Positions 23,741 to 35,471 of a DNA stretch of 64,000 bases are shown in pieces; position 1 is the stretch's first letter; each line of letters opens with the position of its first letter. The stretch is taken from assembly GCA_051453625.1 (NCBI GenBank), contig JBOZIK010000001.1, forward strand, positions 136,160,082-136,224,081. The letters are read 5' to 3'. The stretch comes from Welwitschia mirabilis. Lineage: Eukaryota > Gnetophyta > Gnetopsida > Welwitschiales. A program made the position numbers and the translations under genes. The notes beneath the pieces are model-generated. The model did no database searches, was not told the DNA's origin, and worked only from the letters and a program-made list of their open reading frames with translations.

Positions 23741-24880
23741 TGTTAGTGTTGGATGTTCAACACCATACTTTTTTCCTCTCTACTAAAAAAGTGTTTACTA
23801 TCTAACTTCTTCTATCTTTTACATTTAACTAATTAAAACCTATTAAGAAAACGAATTTAAAAAATCATATTTTTAATTTATATAGTTATTATTAAATAAT
23901 TAAAAATAAATCGTTATAAATAAATTATATTATTTACCTAGTTAATAACTATGTTACCTTATTGAATTTTATGTTTCTATCCTTTGAACTTGAAATATGG
24001 ATTACATGGACTAATATTATCACGAATTAATATGTTATGAGGAATAACAAACATTAGGGGCTTAAGTAGGTATATGATCTATTTTACATTTAAACAATTT
24101 ATATGGTCTAATTGATGGTTACTATTATTCACAATCTAATCATAGTAATGATTCTCACCTTCTTGTTAATACCTAGTAAATTTGTCCTAATTTTTAAATG
24201 GTTTTTAATATTTTACATTATACTTTAAAGTATTTTATTATGTTTTAAGATAATTTACTAGATTATCATGAAAGTAGATAACTTTCTACTATTTTAACAT
24301 TTTTTGAGCATATTCTAAGTAAGATAACTTGAATTGTCATGAACTACGGTGATGATACTAATCATGATCAATCTCAATGATGATAGTTATAACTTCCCAC
24401 AAAATCTAAAGCTTAAAATTTTGACTTGAAAACTTAACCATAAGCTAACATCACTTGAAAATTTCAATAATCAACATATATTAACAGTATTCTCTACTAC
24501 TTAATCCATATTTCTAGATCTATGAAGAAAATAATTTGGATCAAAGTAGAGTAATAAACACTTGTAACCAATAAAAAGAAGGATAAATACATTGTAAAAA
24601 TATTCATATATCCATGACACTTCTGTAAATAAATCTGAGTATAATATCCATAGCACTCAATCCATCTTGCATTAGTTAGCACATTTAAGATCTTCTTTTA
24701 TAGTGGGTCCTTCACATGCAAGCATGGCTTGAAAACTATGATCTTCACAGTTCCCAGTATGATCCATGGCAGGGTATGGAATGGTATAGGGTATCCAAAT
24801 GTAAGAAGGAATAACACGAATAATCAAGATATGATCTAGGCTCCATTTTTCACTTATCTTATTTTACTGTTACTCCATAA
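23741..24880. other. AT-rich, no gene; contains half of a dispersed repeat
   Basis: No coding sequence recognised. The segment 23912-24090 resembles 38286-38446. A minus-strand open stretch at 24497-24682 has no recognisable similarity and is probably chance. Confidence 0.5.
23912..24090 (+). repeat. Dispersed repeat, copy 1
   Basis: Shares order and wording with 38286-38446, for example TTATTTACCTA / TTATTCACCTA, TATCCTTTGAACTTGAAATA / TATCCTTTAGATTTAAAGTA, and CTTAAGTAGGTATATGA / CTTAAGTAGATATATGA. Class unknown; probably a fragment of an old transposon. Confidence 0.65.
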
Positions 24881-27390
24881 TAGAATTTAGTAATCTAGTC
24901 ACTCACAACCAAGAGGAAGAAATATCAAATTGGTCACATTTTCCCTATTCATCTTAAAGGTTCGATCCCATGACCTTAGGACTCCCTTTAGAGAGTATCA
25001 CTCTTTTAAATCCGAACAACTAGTTACTTTGGCTAGTTTTAAATTTATTATTTAGATATTTTTAACCTAATATTAATAGCCAAACAAGTCAAATCCACAA
25101 CAAAGCTCACCACAAGGCTTAACAAGATAAGTAAGGATTGCAATGTAAGTTTCTAAGAAAACACTAACATGAGGCATATGTAATAAGCAATCTTCAAATG
25201 ATATGTAAGAATAACCTTACAGGAATTAAATAAAGATCAAAATCATTTCAAATTAAAGAGTAGATAAGATGCAAGAGATAGGGACCATGCAGGGAATAAA
25301 TAAAAACTAAGAATCATACCTGAATTAAAACAAAGACTTGAGAACTCTTAAATATTCCAAGGCTTCAAGGTTGTAAGGCTTTTTCAAACTCTAAGATTCA
25401 ATAGCACGAGCTTTTTCAAGGTATGAATTAAAAGGAGAAGAAGGTCCTATTTATAGTATAGGATATGGAATGCAAACAGACATGAGAACATGAGGAGGAA
25501 CCATTATAAAAGAGAGTAATGAAGGTAATGGAAGTGGTAGGAATTTCATAACCCTTATTCATTTCCTTATCGAGCCACTGGATGCATTAATATCATAAGA
25601 ATAAATAATAATGCTCATCATGCAATTATTACAATGAGAAATTCAAAATGAGTCACTTAATAAGTAATTTCCAAAACTAACATAAAAATAATTTTTTAGT
25701 TTAAATAGATAAGAGTGCAATAGTTACAATAATTTAACCACTAAAGAACCATAATTAAATCATTAACAATTTTCAAAAAAGCTAAAATTAGGACTATTAA
25801 AAAATGAGAGGAATTATAGCATAAAATTTTCATTATAAAATTACACCTCTAGGAATCAAAAATAAATACATTAAATAATTAAACTAGCTTGAGGCTTCAT
25901 AACATTAAGAATTATTTAGAATCTTGGATCTTGAAATTCTTGATGTGATAATAGGCTAGAGTAAGGATTCAACAAGGTAATCATGAAGAGTTGGATATAT
26001 CCTGAGATCATTATATGATTCATCATATGTTAGATGTTATCTTTTTAATCATCTTAATCATGTAATTTAAATGTTATCAATGAGGTAACATTGTTTTCAA
26101 TGATGATTTCTATAATTGTTACAACTATAGATGGAGGCTCTTGTGAAATTGAGATAACTTATAATGATCTTCTATGTTAATTCTATAATATTATTGATTA
26201 TCAGTGATCTTAAAATTATAATATATAACTTTTAAGACTAGTTTTTAACAATTTTCAACATTTCAACAATTCTTAGACTATTAATTTTACATGTAAAAGA
26301 TTCCATAACCTAAATTAGATATGGAAACTTATAGTATTCCTATAATTATTTTAAAGTAAGAAATCTTTTTATTTTAGGTGGTGCTATAGAAATTCTTGGG
26401 ATGTTATAGTACCACATAAGAATAAAAGGTGGTTGAAATTAGTTGAAAAAGTGTTAAAATTATGGGATTATTTTTTTAATCATAACTTTGACTTAATTAT
26501 TCAACCTACTAACCAATCCCATATCCTTATGAAATCAACATGGATCATCCATCATCAATAATATCTCATATAAAATCATTATTCTTATTTTTTAAGTTCA
26601 AATTATCAACCATTTCAACTAAATTTCTTCATTCTTTTTCTAGTTTTTCCCTTATTTAGATCTTTTACATTATCATAATTTACATTTATAGCCTTATAAC
26701 CTTGGAAAAGGATTCAAGAGTTGCATGATATATCTATTTCACACTTGTTTTACCCATTTTGAGGCATTTTGGAGATAAGCATTAATTTACAAGGATTTGG
26801 ATGATTTAAGATTAATAAAAGGATATTATTGTTAATTAAATAGTTTTACCTCTTTCAATTTTTTTAATTTCATTTTCATGTATGTTTATGCTTAGCATTT
26901 TCATCATATTTTTGAAAATTTTATTCTTTTTAATCAAGCTTTTAGTAATAATATAAGACCAGATGTGAATGTTTGATTGATTTAGATGAAATATGATCTG
27001 TATTAGATTATTTTAAATACTACTAAATTAGTTTTGATATTAATATCTACAAAAGTTAAATTTCCTATCTATTTCTCTATTTTTCTATCAATTTTTAATC
27101 AAAAATACCATTTTTAATTTTAAAATACTACTAAATTGATTCCAAATATCCTATGATTTTTTATTCTATTTGTTACAATTTACTTCTACTATCTAAATTA
27201 TTTTCCTTTATGTTTATATTTCTGAGCATGTTTTATTAGCATTTTTTTTTACCAGTCATGAAAAAATAGTTTTTTTAAGAAGAAAATGAAAAAAATTGTA
27301 TTAAAGTTTACGTAAGAGACATAAAAACTAATGGACCTACTTATCTCTATAGAAATCATAAGGGATATCTTCAAAATACATTATAAGAGG
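24881..27390. other. AT-rich, no gene recognised
   Basis: About 2.5 kb with no convincing ORF. A somewhat less AT-rich part (24700-25560) holds the word GGTTCGATCCC at 24960 and a minus-strand TATA-like site at 25446. It could be part of an unrecognised LTR, but I found no partner in the window. Confidence 0.45.
25446..25456 (-). promoter_or_regulatory. TATA-like site on the minus strand
   Basis: The plus-strand word CCTATTTATAG reads CTATAAATAGG on the minus strand, a good plant TATA box, followed on that strand by pyrimidine-rich CCTTCTTCTCC. No gene follows downstream on the minus strand, so a relic LTR promoter is the likeliest source. Confidence 0.3.
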
Positions 27391-27612
27391 AGATAATAGA
27401 GAGAGCGTGAGGAAGAGACAAGAAAAGTTGGGTGAGGGAGGAGGAGGGAGCGGGGCCGGGGGGAGGAAGGAAGGGGGAGGGAGGGATGGCNNNNNNNNNN
27501 NNNNNNNNNNNNNNNNNNNNNNNNNNNNNNNNNNNNNNNNNNNNNNNNNNNNNNNNNNNNNNNNNNNNNNNNNNNNNNNNNNNNNNNNNNGACAGAGAGA
27601 GAGAGAGAGAGA
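27385..27612 (+). repeat. Purine-rich, G-rich low-complexity block with GA repeat
   Basis: From 27385 the plus strand is nearly pure purine and rises to dense G runs at 27434-27486 (GGGAGCGGGGCCGGGGGGAG). A 100-N gap (27491-27590) follows, then a (GA)n run at 27593-27611. It is by far the most GC-rich spot in the window. Its ORFs on both strands are low-complexity artefacts. Confidence 0.85.
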
Positions 27613-29240
27613 AGCCATAAAGATGCATAAAAAAATAAAATAATAAATAAATTATCATTTCTTAAACATCAAAGATATAAATGTAGTTGGAAGTGATTAC
27701 CTTCTAATTCTTAGGAATTAGCTAATGGCTTATTTTCCTATTGTACCTTCTAGGGATCAGAGCATTATTCTTAATTTATCTTCTTTTTATCTTTTAACTA
27801 AGATTTCTTAATTTTACCTTTACAAAATCTTGTTTAGCTCTAATGTTAATCATTGATTTGATCTTGGATGATAANNNNNNNNNNNNNNNNNNNNNNNNNN
27901 NNNNNNNNNNNNNNNNNNNNNNNNNNNNNNNNNNNNNNNNNNNNNNNNNNNNNNNNNNNNNNNNNNNNNNNNNNCACTTTGTTTCTTAGTTGAATTCTTC
28001 CCTTTCTAGATCAAAATATGGCATTAATGTCATAATTAGATGGTTAGATCATATTATGATAAAATGCCTGAAATGACTGAATTGAGTTCCTGCTCCCTGC
28101 AAAACATCACCAATTACACTATTAAAACATGATAATTTGGGATCACAACACTAAGACATTAAAGATCTCTAGAATCTTTAAATCTAGAAAATTCTCCAAT
28201 TTCTCTTCATTTTCATCTTCTCTTTTGGCATAATAAAGGACTACTTATTCACTATCTTAGCTTTCAATTTAGTAGACTGTAATGACTACAAGATTTCGAT
28301 CAAATTCTGTCACTTTCATTTTCCTTTGCTTAACTCTCAGTTTTTCTCTTTTCTTTTTTAGTGTATACTTATCTATGCATTTTATTTAAATATTATTTTA
28401 AGAAATCTTAAAAACCATTAAAATAAAAATCCAAAATAACCCTCTCATTTTTAAAATACAAGATCTTAGCTTCCATGTCTGATGAATGAAGTACAAATTA
28501 GGATTTGGATAGGGTACCATCTGCATGAGTGGCATACCATTTAAGAAAGCAAAAAATGACTTCAAGATGAGAGGGAGTAAACAATTTTCCCTTCATGCAT
28601 CATGCATTAACATATGAAATGAATTTTCAATAAAATCATTTTAAGAGTGAAACCTGATATCTCTTGTCAATGATTAAACAAATTAATGAAGTAAATACTT
28701 TATGAAAATCCATCATTTTAAGAGTGAAACTTGATATCTCTTATTGATGATCAAATAAGGTTGTCAATCTTTCTTCATAGGGGAGTTAAGACATTCAAGT
28801 TTTTACTTACTTCTTACAACCCTTTAGAATGAACCTTCTTTGTTGCCTAAATTATCAAGGAAACACTTAAGGTTACTAATGTCATATTACATGTCCACTA
28901 CCAATGGAACCTCCACAGGAAGCTTTAGGACTAAAGAGAGAGAATGATCATAAACCATAAAATAAATTTTACTAATTCTCATGAAGTCCTTCAATGAGTG
29001 GGAATCAAAATGGCTTTGGCAAAATATAAGTCATAGAATGTATATAAGTGATTAAATCCCTTATTTTCAAGTAATACTTATAGTTCCTTATCATTCCTTA
29101 CAAAAAAGCACTAGTAATTCATTATGATGTAGATCTAAGTTAAGAAGCATCATATTGTTCATGTCAAAACTAAAACCCTCTTTCTAATAAGAGTTAAAGT
29201 CCAAAAGATCCACCATTAAATCTCTTTCTCTTCAAACATG
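27613..29240. other. AT-rich, no gene; small tandem duplication
   Basis: No coding similarity. A 100-N gap at 27875-27974 shows no repeated flanks, unlike most others. A word of about 40 bases (TTTTAAGAGTGAAACCTGAT...) at 28637-28677 recurs at 28710-28750, a period of about 73 bases. Confidence 0.5.
28637..28750 (+). repeat. Two-copy tandem repeat, period about 73 bases
   Basis: The segments 28637-28677 and 28710-28750 share TTTTAAGAGTGAAAC-TGATATCTCTT and the following GATGAT/CAATGATTA-like tail. No gap lies nearby, so this looks like a real local duplication. Confidence 0.7.
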
Positions 29241-29815
29241 TGCTTTATTATGTTGTGTATGGTGATTATCTAATCTAGAAGTTATATCTCAAAATATTCT
29301 TAGGTAATGGTAAGCCAACACATAAGGTATAGAATGTGTCAATCCAAGTTCATAAATTTAAGGAAGAAAATGAGTTAAGAAGACCTCATTATTTATAAAA
29401 AAAAAGAGAGAAGAGAAAATAAGAATGAAAAATGATAAGATGAATGAAACATAAGTTAAAATGCAATGTAATGGTAATGTAAATCCTAAATGCAATTAAC
29501 TAATAGTTTTAACAATTTGTTGTTATTCAAATTGGCCCTCATACTCTATATCAAAATCAGATATAATCTATAAAAGTATTAAATTAACATCAACATAAAG
29601 TATAAGGAATATAGAGAGAGAATCTAAGAAAAAGAAAGTATACTTTCTTAACCTTTAATAAAATACACTTCATTACATCCACTTACAATGGAGGATACAC
29701 AGCCTAATACCAAGGTAGTCCTTCTCATAAATAAATGGATCTTTTTACTGAAGTTACTTTAATGTCGTAAGCACTTTGATACCAAATGAAAGATGAGAAA
29801 ATAGGAGGTCTAAGG

Positions 29816-29827
29816 GGGTTTATATAG
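29816..29827 (-). promoter_or_regulatory. LTR TATA box, 3' LTR copy
   Basis: The plus-strand GGTTTATATAGG reads CCTATATAAACC on the minus strand. The identical word stands at the same LTR place in the other copy (36059-36070). Confidence 0.6.
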
Positions 29828-29857
29828 GTTTGAATGGGGAACTAATTTATCTAAAGA

Positions 29858-29938
29858 ACAAACTAAAATAGTTACATTACAATTTTAGCTAAAAACAAAA
29901 CTTTATTCTTTGTCATTACCAAATTTTTCCTTTAGTGG
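29858..29938 (+). repeat. 81-base repeat at the 780-N gap, left copy
   Basis: AACAAACTAAAATAGTTAC... recurs at 30719-30800 with few differences, directly on both sides of the gap. The other LTR carries it once (about 36100-36180). Confidence 0.9.
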
Positions 29939-30718
29939 NNNNNNNNNNNNNNNNNNNNNNNNNNNNNNNNNNNNNNNNNNNNNNNNNNNNNNNNNNNNNN
30001 NNNNNNNNNNNNNNNNNNNNNNNNNNNNNNNNNNNNNNNNNNNNNNNNNNNNNNNNNNNNNNNNNNNNNNNNNNNNNNNNNNNNNNNNNNNNNNNNNNNN
30101 NNNNNNNNNNNNNNNNNNNNNNNNNNNNNNNNNNNNNNNNNNNNNNNNNNNNNNNNNNNNNNNNNNNNNNNNNNNNNNNNNNNNNNNNNNNNNNNNNNNN
30201 NNNNNNNNNNNNNNNNNNNNNNNNNNNNNNNNNNNNNNNNNNNNNNNNNNNNNNNNNNNNNNNNNNNNNNNNNNNNNNNNNNNNNNNNNNNNNNNNNNNN
30301 NNNNNNNNNNNNNNNNNNNNNNNNNNNNNNNNNNNNNNNNNNNNNNNNNNNNNNNNNNNNNNNNNNNNNNNNNNNNNNNNNNNNNNNNNNNNNNNNNNNN
30401 NNNNNNNNNNNNNNNNNNNNNNNNNNNNNNNNNNNNNNNNNNNNNNNNNNNNNNNNNNNNNNNNNNNNNNNNNNNNNNNNNNNNNNNNNNNNNNNNNNNN
30501 NNNNNNNNNNNNNNNNNNNNNNNNNNNNNNNNNNNNNNNNNNNNNNNNNNNNNNNNNNNNNNNNNNNNNNNNNNNNNNNNNNNNNNNNNNNNNNNNNNNN
30601 NNNNNNNNNNNNNNNNNNNNNNNNNNNNNNNNNNNNNNNNNNNNNNNNNNNNNNNNNNNNNNNNNNNNNNNNNNNNNNNNNNNNNNNNNNNNNNNNNNNN
30701 NNNNNNNNNNNNNNNNNN

Positions 30719-30800
30719 AACAAACTAAAATAGTTACTTTACAATTTTAGCTAAAAACAAAACTTTATTCTTTGTCATTATCAAATTTTTTATTTAGTGG
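30719..30800 (+). repeat. 81-base repeat at the 780-N gap, right copy
   Basis: Partner of 29858-29938; continues into the remaining LTR. Confidence 0.9.
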
Positions 30801-31226
30801 TAGGTGAGTGGCTATAATATAAATATAGTACTAGATGTAATGATTATTCAATAGTTACTATCACTTATTCTTCTTAGAATATAGTGGTAGGTGAAATCTT
30901 ATAGGTAGTCATTTCCTTCTCTCACCTTCCTACCATGTGGGTGTTTTGGAATCTAGTCGTACATGGAATATAGTTTTCTCCTTAAGTGGATTATTATTGA
31001 AGGCTTTATTCTTTAGTGCTTTGTATTTTTGTAGTAGATGGGATATAATTTCTTTATTTGCTAGTGCTTTCTCAAATTCTATATACTTGCTTAATTTTGA
31101 TTCAAATTATGGTTAATCATTTATCTTTGATCCTTGACATTAAAAGTGATCAAGTTAAGCATTAAACCTATAAAAAAATCTAGAAACACAACTATATATC
31201 AAATGCAATAATTTGGCCACCTATCA

Positions 31227-31244
31227 TATTCCCTCCCCCCCCAC
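31227..31244 (-). promoter_or_regulatory. Polypurine tract of the non-autonomous element
   Basis: On the minus strand GTGGGGGGGGAGGGAATA directly precedes the LTR start TGATAGG. It is a textbook-strength purine tract and fixes the LTR border and orientation. Confidence 0.85.
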
Positions 31245-33287
31245 TAAGCATTTATTACTCCCTAACAAAGCAAGCGAAAAAGCATGAAAGTTAGCCAACT
31301 TAGATAGGAAATGAAACATGCCACTTTAAGATAATTACATTATTAAATTTAAAGTGTATCTAATTCAAAATAATCATCACAAAAATATATGCATTTAGTT
31401 AAAAAATATTATTTTAGATCATGATAAACATAACTTCACATAAAAATTTATTTCTAAAAGATTTAATAAATATTCAAAATTTCATATAAATAAGCCTCCC
31501 ACTAGAGTTATACATGCGTTGAAAGTTAAAAAATCCAACAAAATAAGAATAAGGTATTCTACCATCTAAAAGATTGTAAAAGATGCATATAGAGCAAGAA
31601 ATAAAATGTACAAGAAAACCACACAAGTACAAAATAATAAAAGGGAAAAAACAAAGCAAGCTAAAACATCATGAAAACAAACATTAAATAACTTGAATAC
31701 TAAATGATAGCCTCTCAAAACCTAATACCTTATTTGAAGTAAATATGAATGAAAATATTTTTTAAAAGATTAAATTAATTACTGTAATGCTATGGTCTTA
31801 TGACAAATAGAAAAATTACAGTTAATGCTTTAAAATGATCTAACTTAATAAATAGAAAAAAAATAAATTGCATTAGAACTTATTCCATTTGAAGTTGATC
31901 ACTTACCAATAGTCTCTAATTTCTAATTAAAAATACATGATTCCTAATTAGTAAAAATATCATGGTTTCATTTGAATAGCATGGATATGAACGATAATGT
32001 ACTAATTAAAATTGACATATCATATCTATAATCTCAAACATCAACTTAAAAGATGATTTCAAACTAATAATACTTGATAATGTGATAATGTGATAATCAC
32101 AGCACACTTTAAGGTGTACCACTTTTTACCTTGGATTCCTTCCATTATGGATTAATCTTTTTCAAATACTAATCTTACTTTTATTATGAGCAGTAGGACT
32201 CAGAAGATAGGACATAATCTATCAAGCAATTTTGCTCCTTGTGTGATAATTCTTGAGTAGATTAGGAGTGATTATCGAAAGTTCTTTCATACTATAAATT
32301 GATATTTTATTTTTCTTTTAAAAATTCTTTTTCTTTTTTTGTAATTTTTACCCCACAAATATAGAAAGCAACTTATACATTATTAAAGTACTAACAACTT
32401 GTAGCCTTAATAAAAATGAAGTTGATTAAGAGACAAAGCATACAATATGAATAACTCAATTAAGCACATTTTCTCTCTTAGAATAAGAGTTCATAGGATT
32501 TTGAATGCATTTCAGTTACCTAAAATACAATTAATCATGCATAAATTACAAAAGCCTAAAATTCTTAAACATAATACATGATAAAAAAACTAAAGTAAGA
32601 TCAAGTTAATATATGTTAGAAAAGAGACTATTTAAATAATTACATTCACAAAGGAATAACTAATGGACATCCCCTCAAGAAAAGAGAATCCACTAAGTCA
32701 ATTGCTTTAAATAAAATACCAGTATTGAAACAAGAGTATTGTTTCTTTGCTTTGCATTTATCATTATGATAAAAATCTATATATAACATAGTTATTGCAT
32801 TATACTTTTTTAGAAAAATAATAACCAAAATATATGAAAATTAATTGAAAAACCATAAAAGTTATCATGCAGTTTTTAGAGGAATCAATTGGTAATAAAT
32901 AACATAACTAGATAATGCTTTCACTTTACAACGTTGGCTACCAACGTAAGAGAGAATGAGTTTGTAAATTTCATGGAAAAACAATCTCTTATCAAACTTA
33001 TAATATAAAGAATTTTAAACATAGATTTTATTCAGAAATACATTAATGGTACTATTAGGAATCTAAGAATTTTGAGGAAGCATCTTATGATAACTAATTA
33101 GAATAGGTTTAACATACTTAAGAAGATCCCTAATATTCAACTCTAAGCATGGATTATTATTAAGAAAATAAGGTTTATCCTAATTTATAGTTTCAAGATA
33201 TCCCAAGTTATACTTTTGAAAAGAGTAATCATTAAAGGCAGAAGGTAAAGTAGACATGGTAGGAGAGAAAAAGATGTTACTTTAAGT

Positions 33288-33467
33288 ATTACATGGAGTT
33301 TCAAGAGGAAGATATTGAGAGATATTANNNNNNNNNNNNNNNNNNNNNNNNNNNNNNNNNNNNNNNNNNNNNNNNNNNNNNNNNNNNNNNNNNNNNNNNN
33401 NNNNNNNNNNNNNNNNNNNNNNNNNNNATTACATGGAGTTTCAAGAGGAAGAGATTGAGAGATATTA
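33288..33467 (+). repeat. 40-base repeats flanking a 100-N gap
   Basis: ATTACATGGAGTTTCAAGAG... occupies 33288-33327 and again 33428-33467, with one mismatch and exactly 100 Ns between. Contig overlap is the simplest reading. Confidence 0.9.
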
Positions 33468-34003
33468 GGACTAGACTTCTCAAGGTTATGGTTTTATTAT
33501 AAACAAGGAAATGAATGTGGCTTTGAGAATTACATGAATGTTTAAATCAAACAAATGAAGTAAAAGAAAGGATGTTATTTTGTCTTTTACATGGAAGAAC
33601 AAGTGAAAGAGATGGAAAAATAAATAGACTCTTCTAATTGGATTGTTACATTGAAAGGAATATGTCTATCCTCCATTAAGTTTGTTAGAATCTCCATGGG
33701 TCCTTTATTATTCCTCTTCTCCTCATTATTTTCTACATTATTACTTTTTTGAATGATTGCTTTACTTTCTTCATCATTATATACAACATTATCCTTCTCT
33801 TATTTGTTATACTTATCATTATCTTATTTGAGTATTATTGTCATTCTCTAAGTTGTTGGATTTTTTTAATAAGCTTATAAAGAGAAATACACTCATCATC
33901 CTTATCATGCATTAAAAAATTTTCTGATTTTTCTTGAGTTGATACTTCTTTCCCATGATATTTTAAAAATAAGTGGATATTGGGAATATTATCTAGTATT
34001 TTT

Positions 34004-34290
34004 ATACCATCTTCATCATTCTCTTAATTCTTGTCTATTTGTTAAGTTAAATGATCACTGTCTTCATTTTGGCCATTTCCTAAAGGATGGAATAGTTGAA
34101 ATTGATCTAAAAACTGATTTCTTATTTCAAAGCAAGAATTATTGCTAATTGTTCCTGAGTTTTTATTATTTTCAAGGGAGGATGTAGTAAAAATAATGGG
34201 GTAGGCTTGAGACTATTGTTCTTTCTCATATATTTTTGTGATAACTTCCATTAATATCTCAATATTCTCATTGAGCATTCTAGTTTAATT
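34004..34290 (+). repeat. 287-base repeat at a 100-N gap, left copy
   Basis: ATACCATCTTCATCATTCTC... recurs at 34391-34677 with few substitutions; the copies abut the gap on each side. Confidence 0.9.
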
Positions 34291-34390
34291 NNNNNNNNNN
34301 NNNNNNNNNNNNNNNNNNNNNNNNNNNNNNNNNNNNNNNNNNNNNNNNNNNNNNNNNNNNNNNNNNNNNNNNNNNNNNNNNNNNNNNNNN

Positions 34391-34677
34391 ATACCATCTT
34401 CATCATTCTCTTCATTCTTGTCTATTTGTTAAGTTGAATGATCACTGTCTTCATTTTGGACATTTCCTAAAGAACGGAATAGTTGAATATGATCTAAAAA
34501 CTGATTTCTTATTTCAAAGTAAGAATTACTGCTAATTGTTCCTAAGTTTTTATTATTCTCAAGGGAGGATGTAGTAAAAATAATGGTGTAGGCTTGAGAC
34601 TGTTGTTCTTTCCCATAGATTTTTGTGATAACTTCCATTAATATCTCGATATTCTCATTGAGCATTTTAGTTTAATT
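34391..34677 (+). repeat. 287-base repeat at a 100-N gap, right copy
   Basis: Partner of 34004-34290; the same contig-overlap pattern as the other 100-N gaps. Confidence 0.9.
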
Positions 34678-34870
34678 TACATGTTCATGAAGATATTAGT
34701 ATAGAGGATCTATATCTTCTTCGTAATTCATTATGGAAAACAATTAGGATTTGCCAAAATGATTATAGAATGCTTATCTAAAAGAGGAAGATTGTTTNNN
34801 NNNNNNNAAAAGGAAGGGGAAAAGAAGGGAATTTGGAAAGAGGAAAAGGACCTATTTTAAATAACATTCT

Positions 34871-35140
34871 TTAAAGAAAATTTTTTCTTTCTATTAGCCA
34901 AGATTTCTTAAATAGACTTTTTTTTCTACTTTTAATAAAAATTTTACATAAAGATTTCTTACTATCCATGGACTTGTTCTTTAATTGCAAATTTCTTCTC
35001 CTTTTATCAAGGATTCCATGTAGAGGTCTTTGTTCCTTAGTAAAAGCATCATTTTCCATTGGCAAATTCTTTCTTCTTCCTATAGAAATTTCATGTAGAG
35101 TTATTTTTTCTTTCATAAAACCAAATTTTAGCAACACCAA
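34871..35140 (-). CDS. Lys/Arg-rich repeat ORF in the leader of the non-autonomous element
   Basis: An uninterrupted 89-residue minus-strand frame between the primer site and the main ORF. It is made of degenerate repeats of about 24 residues: unit 2 begins LPMENDAFTKEQ and ends DKRRRN, unit 3 begins LQLKNKSMDSKK and ends KSRKK, with partial units on both sides (…SIGRRKN before, SLFKKSWLIERKN after). The DNA repeat period is about 70-75 bases. Charge is strongly positive. The frame may be open only because the repeat unit lacks stops, so translation is uncertain. A nucleic-acid-binding role would fit the composition but is speculation. Confidence 0.35.
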   Translation of the reverse strand: MVLLKFGFMKEKITLHEISIGRRKNLPMENDAFTKEQRPLHGILDKRRRNLQLKNKSMDSKKSLCKIFIKSRKKSLFKKSWLIERKNFL

Positions 35141-35451
35141 AACTTATAATATAGATGGATATTATAGAAAACAATTTTCAAAATTATTTTAAAGCATAAG
35201 AAGTAGATTAATAACTAAACCTAGCTACTAAAGAAAAAAATTTAGCTACTTAAAAGAAAATTTACAATAAGAGAAAATAAAAATGTTATTACACATAACA
35301 ATAGTAAGTGGGAAAAGCTTAAAACTCAAAACTTGGGACTAACATACAACACCAAAATAAAGTAACATATTCAAATAACAATATCACCTTGCTTTTGATG
35401 TAGAACCTAATCTTTTAAAGACTCACTTTATTCCTAGCAATCATGAGTGCC

Positions 35452-35468
35452 TCCCTGGTAATGGGCCA
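35452..35468 (-). promoter_or_regulatory. Primer binding site, tRNA-Asp type
   Basis: On the minus strand TGGCCCATTACCAGGGA lies three bases inside the 5' LTR. It matches the site of the gypsy element at 2280-2297 with a one-base deletion and CpG-type transitions. Confidence 0.8.
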
Positions 35469-35471
35469 AAA

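Larger units (their letters stand above)
29246..31226 (-). repeat. 3' LTR of the non-autonomous element
   Basis: Matches 35472-36533. A 780-N gap (29939-30718) is flanked by an 80-base repeat (29858-29938 and 30719-30800), and the partner LTR has only one copy and no extra sequence there. Without the gap and the repeat its length is about 1119 bp against 1062 bp. On the minus strand it begins TGATAGGTGG and ends CATAATA, the terminal CA changed to TA. Confidence 0.88.
33590..34731 (-). pseudogene. Unrecognised ORF of the non-autonomous element, broken
   Basis: On the minus strand a frame starts at ATG 34731 (MNYEEDIDPLY) and runs with two early stops into an open stretch from 34665 (MLNENIEILMEVITKIYGKE...). 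A 100-N gap (34291-34390) has the same 287 bases on both sides. To the left the same reading continues as GIKILDNIPNIHLFLKYHGK and DKDDECISLYKLIKKIQQL, then shifts frame to NNVENNEEKRNNKGPMEIL near 33700. It is rich in Glu, Asp, Lys and Asn, has no zinc knuckle, no enzyme motif and no membrane segment. By position it corresponds to gag, but I do not recognise the family. Gag-like or coiled-coil protein is a guess. Confidence 0.5.

Noticed and set aside
24960-24971. GGTTCGATCCC, a tRNA/SINE B-box-like word
   Set aside because: No A-box at a suitable distance upstream, no cloverleaf, no poly-A or poly-T end; treated as chance or part of an unknown repeat.
27337-27658. Pro- and Gly-rich frames on both strands
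   Set aside because: Produced by the purine-rich block and a 100-N gap.
29910-30750. Long frames across the 780-N gap
   Set aside because: Open only across Ns; the flanks are LTR sequence.
31227-31244. C-run in the plus strand as a sequencing artefact
   Set aside because: Its place beside the LTR and purine composition on the minus strand fit a polypurine tract well.
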